Shown here one piece after another: positions 23,901-35,817 of a stretch of 64,000 bases of DNA; within the stretch, counting starts at the first letter, position 1; the number at the start of each line of letters is the position of its first letter. The stretch covers positions 1-64,000 of the forward strand of contig NW_027018141.1 in assembly GCF_032854445.1 (NCBI RefSeq), given 5' to 3'. The DNA comes from Liolophura sinensis. Taxonomy: Eukaryota; Mollusca; Polyplacophora; Chitonida; Chitonidae. The notes below the pieces were generated by a model. It was not told the origin of the DNA. It made no database searches and saw only the letters and a program-made list of their open reading frames with translations. A program made the position numbers and the translations under genes.

Positions 23901-25303
23901 TTGAAAAATTGCAAATTTCCTTGGTTTCCATGGAGTAAGAACCGTTGCTGGGCACGTGATCTTGACATCATTGATTATTCATTTGTGGCTACAGCCAAAA
24001 GTATTGGTCAGAGAGCAACGCGGTTTGCACCATTCGATTTCTCGTCACAAAATACGTCGGATTAGCCTCTTTCCAGCAGCATTGGAACAGTTTGCCCACT
24101 TTTGGATTTTTGCCTGGTCTTTTTGCTTATTCAAAATCCGGTACATTAACTATGTACAATCGCGACTGGTCATTACTATATTCAACTTTTCATTATAAGT
24201 TATGTGCCCTTCGGTAGCCCAGACGACGTCAAATCTTTGGGCCAAGCCCATTTAACTCACCCAGCAAATGTCTTACTTCTAAGTCGAAGACAAACTCAAT
24301 GTCTTTATCTACATGTAGAAAAACCACACCATTTGTATATAAAAAAAACAAAAGGTACTTGATACAATCCGCTGTAAAAAGTACAATTGAACACTGACCC
24401 ACATCAATAAGGTGCCAAAGGATGCGCAATTGGGCCAGGCATCTCCAGCTGTTGAAAAATTGCAAATTTCTATGGTTTCCATGGAGTAAGAGCCGTTGCT
24501 GGGCACGTGATCTTGACATCATTGATTATTCATTTGTAACTACAGCCAAAAGTATTGGTCGGAGAGCAACGCGGTTTGCACATTTCGATTTCTCGTCACA
24601 AAATACGTCGGATTAGCCTCTTACCAGCAGCATTGGAACAGTTTTTCCACTTTTGGATTTTTGCCTGGTCTTTTTGCTAATTGAAATCGGCTACATTAAC
24701 TATGTACAATCGCGACTGGTCATTACTATATTCAGCATTTCATTATAAGTTATGTGCCCTTCGGTAGCCCAGACGACGTCAAATCTTTGGGCCAAGCCCA
24801 TTTAACTCACCCAGCAAATGTCTTACTTCTAAGTCGAAGACAAACTCAATGTCTTTATCTACATGTAGAAAAACCACACCATTTGTATATAAAAAAAACA
24901 CAAGGTACTTGATACAATCCGCTGTAAAAAGTACAATTGAACACTGCCCCACATCAATAAGGTGCCAAAGGATGCGCAATTGGGCCAGGCATCTCCAGCT
25001 GTTGAAAAATTGCAAATTTCCTTGGTTTCCATGGAGTAAGAGCCGTTGCTGGGCACGTGATCTTGACATCATTGATTATTGATTTGTGGCTACAGCCAAA
25101 AGTATTGGTCGGAGAGCAACGCGGTTTGCACCATTCGATTTCTCGTCACAAAATACGTCGGATTAGCCTTTTACCAGCAGCATTGGAAAAGTTTTTCTAC
25201 TTTTGTGTTTTTGCCTGGTCTTTTTGCTAATTGAAATCGGCTACATTAACTATGTACAATCGCGACTGGTCATTACTATATTCAACTTTTCATTATAAGT
25301 TAT
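20903..25303. repeat. 8-mer higher-order repeat, copy 2 (C A B D E C2 hybrid E2)
   Basis: Unit starts are 20903 (C), 21454 (A), 22004 (B), 22554 (D), 23103 (E), 23653 (C2), 24204 (B-like head with D tail) and 24754 (E2). The first five units match the units 4.4 kb upstream almost base for base. The differences noticed are one A fewer in the C unit and GCGTGTTC for GCCTGTTC near 22464. The last three units differ in type from copy 1. The run C A B D E C2 is instead the order seen at 4947-8256. Confidence 0.85.
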
Positions 25304-25936
25304 GTGCCCTTCGGTAGCCCAGACGACGTCAAATCTTTGGGCCAAGCCCATTTAACTCACCCAGCAAATGTCTTACTTCTAAGTCGAAGACAAACTCAAT
25401 GTCTTTATCTACATGTAGAAAAACCACACCATTTGTATATAAAAAAAACAAAAGGTACTTGATACAATCCGCTGTGAAAAGTACAATTGAACACTGACCC
25501 ACATCAATAAGGTGCCAAAGGATGCGCAATTGGGCAAGGCATCTCCAGCTGTTGAAAAATTGCAAATTTCTATGGTTTCCATGGAGTAAGAGCCGTTGCT
25601 GGGCACGTGATCTTGACATCATTGATTATTCATTTGTGGCTACAGCCAAAAGTATTGGTCGGAGAGCAACGCGGTTTGCACCATTCGATTTCTCGTCACA
25701 TCATTGATTATTCATTTGTGGCTACAGCCAAAAGTATTGGTCAGAGAGCAACGCGGTTTGCACCATTCGATTTCTCGTCACAAAATACGTCGGATTAGCC
25801 TCTTTCCAGCAGCATTGGAACAGTTTGCCCACTTTTGGATTTTTGCCTGGTCTTTTTGCTTATTCAAAATCCGGTACATTAACTATGTACAAACGCGACT
25901 GGTCATTACTATATTCAACTTTTCATTATAAGTTAT
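25304..25936. repeat. Chimeric 633-bp monomer (F head, C tail) with 82-bp out-of-register joint
   Basis: The unit starts as F (GGGCAAGG, TTCTATGG, GTCGGAG) and runs to CTCGTCACA at 25700. It then jumps back to TCATTGATTATT, a point 82 bases earlier in the monomer, and continues as C (GTCAGAG, TCTTTCC, TTTGCCC, CTTATTC). The 82-base segment is therefore present twice, at 25619-25700 and 25701-25782. The two copies differ at the G/A that separates F from C. The joint shares ACA between the two parents (GTCACA and TTGACA). Confidence 0.95.
25619..25782. repeat. Two 82-bp copies flanking the recombination joint
   Basis: Copy 1 (25619-25700) carries GGTCGGAG and copy 2 (25701-25782) carries GGTCAGAG. 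The copies therefore descend from different monomer subtypes and are not one sequence doubled by slippage. Confidence 0.93.
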
Positions 25937-27037
25937 GTGCCCTTCGGTAGCCCAGACGACGTCAAATCTTTGGGCCAAGCCCATTTAACTCACCCAGCAA
26001 ATGTCTTACTTCTAAGTCGAAGACAAACTCAATGTCTTTATCTACATGTAGAAAAACCACACCATTTGTATATAAAAAAAACAAAAGGTACTTGATACAA
26101 TCCGCTGTGAAAAGTACAATTGAACACTGACCCACATCAATAAGGTGCCAAAGGATGCGCAATTGGGCCAGGCATCTCCAGCTGTTGAAAAATTGCAAAT
26201 TTCTATGGTTTCCATGGAGTAAGAGCCGTTGCTGGGCACGTGATCTTGACATCATTGATTATTCATTTGTGGCTACAGCCAAAAGTATTGGTCGGAGAGC
26301 AACGCGGTTTGCACCATTCGATTTCTCGTCACAAAATACGTCGGATTAGCCTCTTTCCAGCAGCATTGGAACAGTTTTTCCACTTTTGGATTTTTGCCTG
26401 GTCTTTTTGCTAATTGAAATCGGCTACATTAACTATGTACAATCGCGACTGGTCATTACTATATTCAGCATTTCATTATAAGTTATGTGCCCTTCGGTAG
26501 CCCAGACGACGTCAAATCTTTGGGCCAAGCCCATTTAACTCACCCAGCAAATGTCTTACTTCTAAGTCGAAGACAAACTCAATGTCTTTATCTACATGTA
26601 GAAAAAACCACACCATTTGTATATAAAAAAAACACAAGGTACTTGATACAATCCGCTGTAAAAAGTACAATTGAACACTGCCCCACATCAATAAGGTGCC
26701 AAAGGATGCGCAATTGGGCCAGGCATCTCCAGCTGTTGAAAAATTGCAAATTTCCTTGGTTTCCATGGAGTAAGAGCCGTTGCTGGGCACGTGATCTTGA
26801 CATCATTGATTATTCATTTGTGGCTACAGCCAAAAGTATTGGTCGGAGAGCAACGCGGTTTGCACCATTCGATTTCTCGTCACAAAATACGTCGGATTAG
26901 CCTCTTACTAGCAGCATTGGAACAGTTTTTCTACTTTTGGATTTTTGCCTGGTCTTTTTGCTAGTTGAAATCGGCTACATTAACTATGTACAATCGCGAC
27001 TGGTCATTACTATATTCAACTTTTCATTATAAGTTAT
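25937..27037. repeat. Two chimeric monomers (B/C/D mosaic; E2/K fusion)
   Basis: The unit at 25937 has a CAAAAGG and TTCTATGG head, a C-like TCTTTCC, and a D tail (CTAATTG, TCAGCAT). The unit at 26487 begins as E2 (CACAAGG, ACTGCCCC) and ends as K (ACTAGCAG, TTTCTAC, CTAGTTG). In the other copies E2 and K are separate neighbours (14853 and 15403; 31438 and 31988), so the fusion is what loss of one unit by unequal exchange would give. Confidence 0.85.
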
Positions 27038-30000
27038 GTGCCCTTCGGTAGCCCAGACGACGTCAAATCTTTGGGCCAAGCCCATTTAACTCACCCAGCA
27101 AATGTCTTACTTCTAAGTCGAAGACAAACTCAATGTCTTTATCTACATGTAGAAAAACCACACCATTTGTATATAAAAAAAACACAAGGTACTTGGTACA
27201 ATCCGCTGTAAAAAGTACAATTGAACACTGACCCACATCAATAAGGTGCCAAAGGATGCGCAATTGGGCCAGGCATCTCCAGCTGTTGAAAAATTGCAAA
27301 TTTCCTTGGTTTCCATGGGGTAAGAGCCGTTGCTGGGCACGTGATCTTGACATCATTGATTATTCATTTGTGGCTACAGCCAAAAGTATTGGTCGGAGAG
27401 CAACGCGGTTTGCACCTTTCGATTTCTCGTCACAAAATACGTCGGATTAGCCTCTTACCAGCAGCATTGGAACAGTTTTTCCACTTTTGGATTTTTGCCT
27501 GGTCTTTTTGCTAATTGAAATCGGCTACATTAACTATGTACAATCGCGACTGGTCATTACTATATTCAGCATTTCATTATAAGTTATGTGCCCTTCGGTA
27601 GCCCAGACGACGTCAAATCTTTGGGCCAAGCCCATTTAACTCACCCAGCAAATGTCTTACTTCTAAGTCGAAGACAAACTCAATGTCTTTATCTACATGT
27701 AGAAAAACCACACCATTTGTATATAAAAAAAACACAAGGTACTTGATACAATCCGCTGTAAAAAGTACAATTGAACACTGACCCACATCAATAAGGTGCC
27801 AAAGGATGCGCAATTGGGCCAGGCATCTCCAGCTGTTGAAAAATTGCAAATTTCCTTGGTTTCCATGGAGTAAGAGCCGTTGCTGGGCACGTGATCTTGA
27901 CATCATTGATTATTCATTTGTGGCTACAGCCAAAAGTATTGGTCGGAGAGCAACGCGGTTTGCACCATTCGATTTCTCGTCACAAAATACGTCGGATTAG
28001 CCTCTTACCAGCAGCATTGGAAAAGTTTTTCTACTTTTGTGTTTTTGCCTGGTCTTTTTGCTAATTGAAATCGGCTACATTAACTATGTACAATCGCGAC
28101 TGGTCATTACTATATTCAACTTTTCATTATAAGTTATGTGCCCTTCGGTAGCCCAGACGACGTCAAATCTTTGGGCCAAGCCCATTTAACTCACCCAGCA
28201 AATGTCTTACTTCTAAGTCGAAGACAAACTCAATGTCTTTATCTACATGTAGAAAAACCACACCATTTGTATATAAAAAAAACAAAAGGTACTTGATACA
28301 ATCCGCTGTGAAAAGTACAATTGAACACTGACCCACATCAATAAGGTGCCAAAGGATGCGCAATTGGGCAAGGCATCTCCAGCTGTTGAAAAATTGCAAA
28401 TTTCTATGGTTTCCATGGAGTAAGAGCCGTTGCTGGGCGCGTGATCTTGACATCATTGATTATTCATTTGTGGCTACAGCCAAAAGTATTGGTCGGAGAG
28501 CAACGCGGTTTGCACCATTCGATTTCTCGTCACAAAATACGTCGGATTAGCCTTTTACCAGCAGCATTGGAAAAGTTTTTCTACTTTTGTGTTTTTGCCT
28601 GGTCTTTTTGCTAATTGAAATCGGCTACATTAACTATGTACAATCGCGACTGGTCATTACTATATTCAACTTTTCATTATAAGTTATGTGCCCTTCGGTA
28701 GCCCAGACGACGTCAAATCTTTGGGCCAAGCCCATTTAACTCACCCAGCAAATGTCTTACTTCTAAGTCGAAGACAAACTCAATGTCTTTATCTACATGT
28801 AGAAAAACCACACCATTTGTATATAAAAAAAACAAAAGGTACTTGATACAATCCGCTGTGAAAAGTACATTTGAACACTGACCCACATCAATAAGGTGCC
28901 AAAGGATGCGCAATTGGGCAAGGCATCTCCAGCTGTTGAAAAATTGCAAATTTCCTTGGTTTCCATGGGGTAAGAGCCGTTGCTGGGCACGTGATCTTGA
29001 CATCATTGATTATTCATTTGTGGCTACAGCCAAAAGTATTGGTCGGAGAGCAACGCGGTTTGCACCATTCGATTTCTCGTCACAAAATACGTCGGATTAG
29101 CCTCTTACCAGCAGCATTGGAACAGTTTTTCCACTTTTGGATTTTTGCCTGGTCTTTTTGCTAAATGAAATCGGCTACATTAACTATGTACAATCGCGAC
29201 TGGTCATTACTATATTCAGCATTTCATTATAAGTTATGTGCCCTTCGGTAGCCCAGACGACGTCAAATCTTTGGGCCAAGCCCATTTAACTCACCCAGCA
29301 AATGTCTTACTTCTAAGTCGAAGACAAACTCAATGTCTTTATCTACATGTAGAAAAACCACACCATTTGTATATAAAAAAAAACACAAGGTACTTGATAC
29401 AATCCGCTGTGAAAAGTACAATTGAACACTGACCCACATCAATAAGGTGCCAAAGGATGCGCAATTGGGCCAGGCATCTCCAGCTGTTGAAAAATTGCAA
29501 ATTTCCTTGGTTTCCATGGAGTAAGAGCCGTTGCTGGGCACGTGATCTTGACATCATTGATTATTCATTTGTGGCTACAGCCAAAAGTATTGGTCGGAGA
29601 GCAACGCGGTTTGCACCATTCGATTTCTCGTCACAAAATACGTCGGATTAGCCTCTTACCAGCAGCATTGGAACAGTTTTCCCACTTTTGGATTTTTGCC
29701 TGGTCTTTTTGCGAAATGAAATCGGGTACATTAACTATGTACAAACGCGACTGGTCATTACTATATTCAACTTTTTATTATAAGTTATGTGCCCTTCGGT
29801 AGCCCAGACGACGTCAAATCTTTGGGCCAAGCCCATTTAACTCACCCAGCAAATGTCTTACTTCTAAGTCGAAGACAAACTCAATGTCTTTATCTACATG
29901 TAGAAAAACCACACCATTTGTATATAAAAAAAACAAAAGGTACTTGATACAATCCGCTGTAAAAAGTACAATTGAACACTGACCCACATCAATAAGGTGC

Positions 30001-30887
30001 CAAAGGATGCGCAATTGGGCCAGGCATCTCCAGCTGTTGAAAAATTGCAAATTTCCTTGGTTTCCATGGAGTAAGAGCCGTTGCTGGGCACGTGATCTTG
30101 ACATCATTGATTATTCATTTGTGGCTACAGCCAAATGTATTGGTCGGAGAGCAACGCGGTTTGCACCATTCGATTTCTCGTCACAAAATACGTCGGATTA
30201 GCCTCTTACCAGCAGCATTGGAACAGTTTTTCTACTTTTGGATTTTTGCCTGGTCTTTTTGCGAATTGAAATCGGCTACATTAACTATGTACAATCGCGA
30301 CTGGTCATTACTATATTCAACTTTTCATTATAAGTTATGTGCCCTTCGGTAGCCCAGACGACGTCAAATCTTTGGGCCAAGCCCATTTAACTCACCCAGC
30401 AAATGTCTTACTTCTAAGTCGAAGACAAACTCAATGTCTTTATCTACATGTAGAAAAGCCACACCATTTGTATATAAAAAAACAAAAGGTACTTGATACA
30501 GCCTGCTGTAAAAAGTACAATTGAACACTGACCCACATCAATAAGGTGCCAAAGGATGCGCAATTGGGCCAGGCATCTCCAGCTGTTGAAAAATTGCAAA
30601 TTTCCTTGGTTTCCATGGAGTAAGAGCCGTTGCTGGGCACGTGATCTTGACATCATTGATTATTCATTTGTGGCTACAGCCAAAAGTATTGGTCGGAGAG
30701 CAACGCGGTTTGCACCATTCGATTTCTCGTCACAAAATACGTCGGATTAGCCTCTTACCAGCAGCATTGGAAAAGTTTTTCTACTTTTGTGTTTTTGCCT
30801 GGTCTTTTTGCTAATTGAAATCGGCTACATTAACTATGTACAATCGCGACTGGTCATTACTATATTCAACTTTTCATTATAAGTTAT
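27038..30887. repeat. D E1 F G H I J block, copy 2
   Basis: Unit starts are 27038, 27588, 28138, 28688, 29238, 29789 and 30339, with the same subtypes in the same order as 9884-13752 at an offset of about 17.15 kb (31 units). Copy-specific changes include GGGCGCGTG at about 28435 (loss of CACGTG), GCGAAATG in H, and an A-tract one base longer in several units. The 19-bp duplication of copy 1 is absent. Confidence 0.9.
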
Positions 30888-32537
30888 GTGCCCTTTGGTA
30901 GCCCAGACGACGTCAAATCTTTGGGCCAAGCCCATTTAACTCACCCAGCAAATGTCTTACTTCTAAGTCGAAGACAAACTCAATGTCTTTATCTACATGT
31001 AGAAAAACCACACCATTTGTATATAAAAAAAACAAAAGGTACTTGATACAATCCGCTGTGAAAAGTACAATTGAACACTGACCCACATCAATAAGGTGCC
31101 AAAGGATGCGCAATTGGGCAAGGCATCTCCAGCTGTTGAAAAATTGCAAATTTCTATGGTTTCCATGGAGTAAGAGCCGTTGCTGGGCACGTGATCTTGA
31201 CATCATTGATTATTCATTTGTGGCTACAGCCAAAAGTATTGGTCGGAGAGCAACGCGGTTTGCACCATTCGATTTCTCGTCACAAAATACGTCGGATTAG
31301 CCTTTTACCAGCAGCATTGGAAAAGTTTTTCTACTTTTGTGTTTTTGCCTGGTCTTTTTGCTAATTGAAATCGGCTACATTAACTATGTACAATCGCGAC
31401 TGGTCATTACTATATTCAACTTTTCATTATAAGTTATGTGCCCTTCGGTAGCCCAGACGACGTCAAATCTTTGGGCCAAGCCCATTTAACTCACCCAGCA
31501 AATGTCTTACTTCTAAGTCGAAGACAAACTCAATGTCTTTATCTACATGTAGAAAAACCACACCATTTGTATATAAAAAAAACACAAGGTACTTGATACA
31601 ATCCGCTGTAAAAAGTACAATTGAACACTGCCCCACATCAATAAGGTGCCAAAGGATGCGCAATTGGGCCAGGCATCTCCAGCTGTTGAAAAATTGCAAA
31701 TTTCCTTGGTTTCCATGGAGTAAGAGCCGTTGCTGGGCACGTGATCTTGACATCATTGATTATTGATTTGTGGCTACAGCCAAAAGTATTGGTCGGAGAG
31801 CAACGCGGTTTGCACCATTCGATTTCTCGTCACAAAATACGTCGGATTAGCCTCTTACCAGCAGCATTGGAAAAGTTTTTCTACTTTTGTGTTTTTGCCT
31901 GGTCTTTTTGCTAATTGAAATCGGCTACATTAACTATGTACAATCGCGACTGGTCATTACTATATTCAACTTTTCATTATAAGTTATGTGCCCTTCGGTA
32001 GCCCAGACGACGTCAAATCTTTGGGCCAAGCCCATTTAACTCACCCAGCAAATGTCTTACTTCTAAGTCGAAGACAAACTCAATGTCTTTATCTACATGT
32101 AGAAAAACCACACCATTTGTATATAAAAAAAGCAAAAGGTACTTGATACAATCCGCTGTGAAAAGTACAATTGAACACTGACCCACATCAATAAGGTGCC
32201 AAAGGATGCGCAATTGGGCAAGGCATCTCCAGCTGTTGAAAAATTGCAAATTTCTATGGTTTCCATGGAGTAAGAGCCGTTGCTGGGCACGTGATCTTGA
32301 CATCATTGATTATTCATTTGTGGCTACAGCCAAAAGTATTGGTCGGAGAGCAACGCGGTTTGCACCATTCGATTTCTCGTCACAAAATACGTCGGATTAG
32401 CCTCTTACTAGCAGCATTGGAACAGTTTTTCTACTTTTGGATTTTTGCCTGGTCTTTTTGCTAGTTGAAATCGGCTACATTAACTATGTACAATCGCGAC
32501 TGGTCATTACTATATTCAACTTTTCATTATAAGTTAT
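30888..32537. repeat. Linker block F E2 K
   Basis: Unit starts are 30888 (F, with a private CCCTTTGGTAG), 31438 (E2) and 31988 (K, with a private AAAGCAAAAGG). D follows at 32538. Compared with 13753-16501 the G unit between F and E2 is missing. Unit lengths are exactly 550. Confidence 0.85.
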
Positions 32538-35500
32538 GTGCCCTTCGGTAGCCCAGACGACGTCAAATCTTTGGGCCAAGCCCATTTAACTCACCCAGCA
32601 AATGTCTTACTTCTAAGTCGAAGACAAACTCAATGTCTTTATCTACATGTAGAAAAACCACACCATTTGTATATAAAAAAACACAAGGTACTTGGTACAA
32701 TCCGCTGTAAAAAGTACAATTGAACACTGACCCACATCAATAAGGTGCCAAAGGATGCGCAATTGGGCCAGGCATCTCCAGCTGTTGAAAAATTGCAAAT
32801 TTCCTTGGTTTCCATGGGGTAAGAGCCGTTGCTGGGCACGTGATCTTGACATCATTGATTATTCATTTGTGGCTACAGCCAAAAGTATTGGTCGGAGAGC
32901 AACGCGGTTTGCACCTTTCGATTTCTCGTCACAAAATACGTCGGATTAGCCTCTTACCAGCAGCATTGGAACAGTTTTTCCACTTTTGGATTTTTGCCTG
33001 GTCTTTTTGCTAATTGAAATCGGCTACATTAACTATGTACAATCGCGACTGGTCATTACTATATTCAGCATTTCATTATAAGTTATGTGCCCTTCGGTAG
33101 CCCAGACGACGTCAAATCTTTGGGCCAAGCCCATTTAACTCACCCAGCAAATGTCTTACTTCTAAGTTGAAGACAAACTCAATGTCTTTATCTACATGTA
33201 GAAAAACCACACCATTTGTATATAAAAAAAACACAAGGTACTTGATACAATCCGCTGTAAAAAGTACAATTGAACACTGACCCACATCAATAAGGTGCCA
33301 AAGGATGCGCAATTGGGCCAGGCATCTCCAGCTGTTGAAAAATTGCAAATTTCCTTGGTTTCCATGGAGTAAGAGCCGTTGCTGGGCACGTGATCTTGAC
33401 ATCATTGATTATTCATTTGTGGCTACAGCCAAAAGTATTGGTCGGAGAGCAACGCGGTTTGCACCATTCGATTTCTCGTCACAAAATACGTCGGATTAGC
33501 CTCTTACCAGCAGCATTGGAAAAGTTTTTCTACTTTTGTGTTTTTGCCTGGTCTTTTTGCTAATTGAAATCGGCTACATTAACTATGTACAATCGCGACT
33601 GGTCATTACTATATTCAACTTTTCATTATAAGTTATGTGCCCTTCGGTAGCCCAGACGACGTCAAATCTTTGGGCCAAGCCCATTTAACTCACCCAGCAA
33701 ATGTCTTACTTCTAAGTCGAAGACAAACTCAATGTCTTTATCTACATGTAGAAAAACCACACCATTTGTATATAAAAAAAACAAAAGGTACTTGATACAA
33801 TCCGCTGTGAAAAGTACAATTGAACACTGACCCACATCAATAAGGTGCCAAAGGATGCGCAATTGGGCAAGGCATCTCCAGCTGTTGAAAAATTGCAAAT
33901 TTCTATGGTTTCCATGGAGTAAGAGCCGTTGCTGGGCACGTGATCTTGACATCATTGATTATTCATTTGTGGCTACAGCCAAAAGTATTGGTCGGAGAGC
34001 AACGCGGTTTGCACCATTCGATTTCTCGTCACAAAATACGTCGGATTAGCCTTTTACCAGCAGCATTGGAAAAGTTTTTCTACTTTTGTGTTTTTGCCTG
34101 GTCTTTTTGCTAATTGAAATCGGCTACATTAACTATGTACGATCGCGACTGGTCATTACTATATTCAACTTTTCATTATAAGTTATGTGCCCTTCGGTAG
34201 CCCAGACGACGTCAAATCTTTGGGCCAAGCCCATTTAACTCACCCAGCAAATGTCTTACTTCTAAGTCGAAGACAAACTCAATGTCTTTATCTACATGTA
34301 GAAAAACCACACCATTTGTATATAAAAAAAACAAAAGGTACTTGATACAATCCGCTGTGAAAAGTACATTTGAACACTGACCCACATCAATAAGGTGCCA
34401 AAGGATGCGCAATTGGGCAAGGCATCTCCAGCTGTTGAAAAATTGCAAATTTCCTTGGTTTCCATGGGGTAAGAGCCGTTGCTGGGCACGTGATCTTGAC
34501 ATCATTGATTATTCATTTGTGGCTAGAGAGCAACGCGGTTTGCACCATTCGATTTCTCGTCACAAAATACGTCGGATTAGCCTCTTACCAGCAGCATTGG
34601 AACAGTTTTTCCACTTTTGGATTTTTGCCTGGTCTTTTTGCTAAATGAAATCGGCTACATTAACTATGTACAATCGCGACTGGTCATTACTATATTCAGC
34701 ATTTCATTATAAGTTATGTGCCCTTCGGTAGCCCAGACGACGTCAAATCTTTGGGCCAAGCCCATTTAACTCACCCAGCAAATGTCTTACTTCTAAGTCG
34801 AAGACAAACTCAATGTCTTTATCTACATGTAGAAAAACCACACCATTTGTATATAAAAAAAAACACAAGGTACTTGATACAATCCGCTGTGAAAAGTACA
34901 ATTGAACACTGACCCACATCAATAAGGTGCCAAAGGATGCGCAATTGGGCCAGGCATCTCCAGCTGTTGAAAAATTGCAAATTTCCTTGGTTTCCATGGA
35001 GTAAGAGCCGTTGCTGGGCACGTAATCTTGACATCATTGATTATTCATTTGTGGCTACAGCCAAAAGTATTGGTCGGAGAGCAACGCGGTTTGCACCATT
35101 CGATTTCTCGTCACAAAATACGTCGGATTAGCCTCTTACCAGCAGCATTGGAACAGTTTTCCCACTTCTGGATTTTTGCCTGGTCTTTTTGCGAATTGAA
35201 ATCGGGTACATTAACTATGTACAAACGCGACTGGTCATTACTATATTCAACTTTTTATTATAAGTTATGTGCCCTTCGGTAGCCCAGACGACGTCAAATC
35301 TTTGGGCCAAGCCCATTTAACTCACCCAGCAAATGTCTTACTTCTAAGTCGAAGACAAACTCAATGTCTTTATCTACATGTAGAAAAACCACACCATTTG
35401 TATATAAAAAAACAAAAGGTACTTGATACAATCCGCTGTAAAAAGTACAATTGAACACTGACCCACATCAATAAGGTGCCAAAGGATGCGCAATTGGGCC

Positions 35501-35817
35501 AGGCATCTCCAGCTGTTGAAAAATTGCAAATTTCCTTGGTTTCCATGGAGTAAGAGCCGTTGCTGGGCACGTGATCTTGACATCATTGATTATTCATTTG
35601 TGGCTACAGCCAAATGTATTGGTCGGAGAGCAACGCGGTTTGCACCATTCGATTTCTCGTCACAAAATACGTCGGATTAGCCTCTTACCAGCAGCATTGG
35701 AACAGTTTTTCTACTTTTGGATTTTTGCCTGGTCTTTTTGCGAATTGAAATCGGCTACATTAACTATGTACAATCGCGACTGGTCATTACTATATTCAGC
35801 ATTTCATTATAAGTTAT
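32538..35817. repeat. D E1 F G Hs Is block (third partial copy; G has a 19-bp deletion)
   Basis: Unit starts are 32538 (D), 33087 (E1), 33637 (F), 34187 (G), 34718 (H variant Hs) and 35269 (I variant Is). Private markers separate it from the earlier copies: GTACGATCG in F, CACGTAATC and CACTTCTGG in Hs, and in Is a D/G-type TCAGCAT tail in place of CAACTTT. The G unit is 531 bp because 19 bases are missing at 34525/34526. J is absent and an E1-like unit follows Is. Confidence 0.85.
34525..34526. other. 19-bp internal deletion in a G monomer (junction)
   Basis: GTGGCTA runs directly into GAGAGCAACG. The usual 19 bases from CAGCC to GGTCG are missing. The deleted part covers one of the two tRNA-promoter-like boxes of the monomer. 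I saw it in this unit only. Confidence 0.92.
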
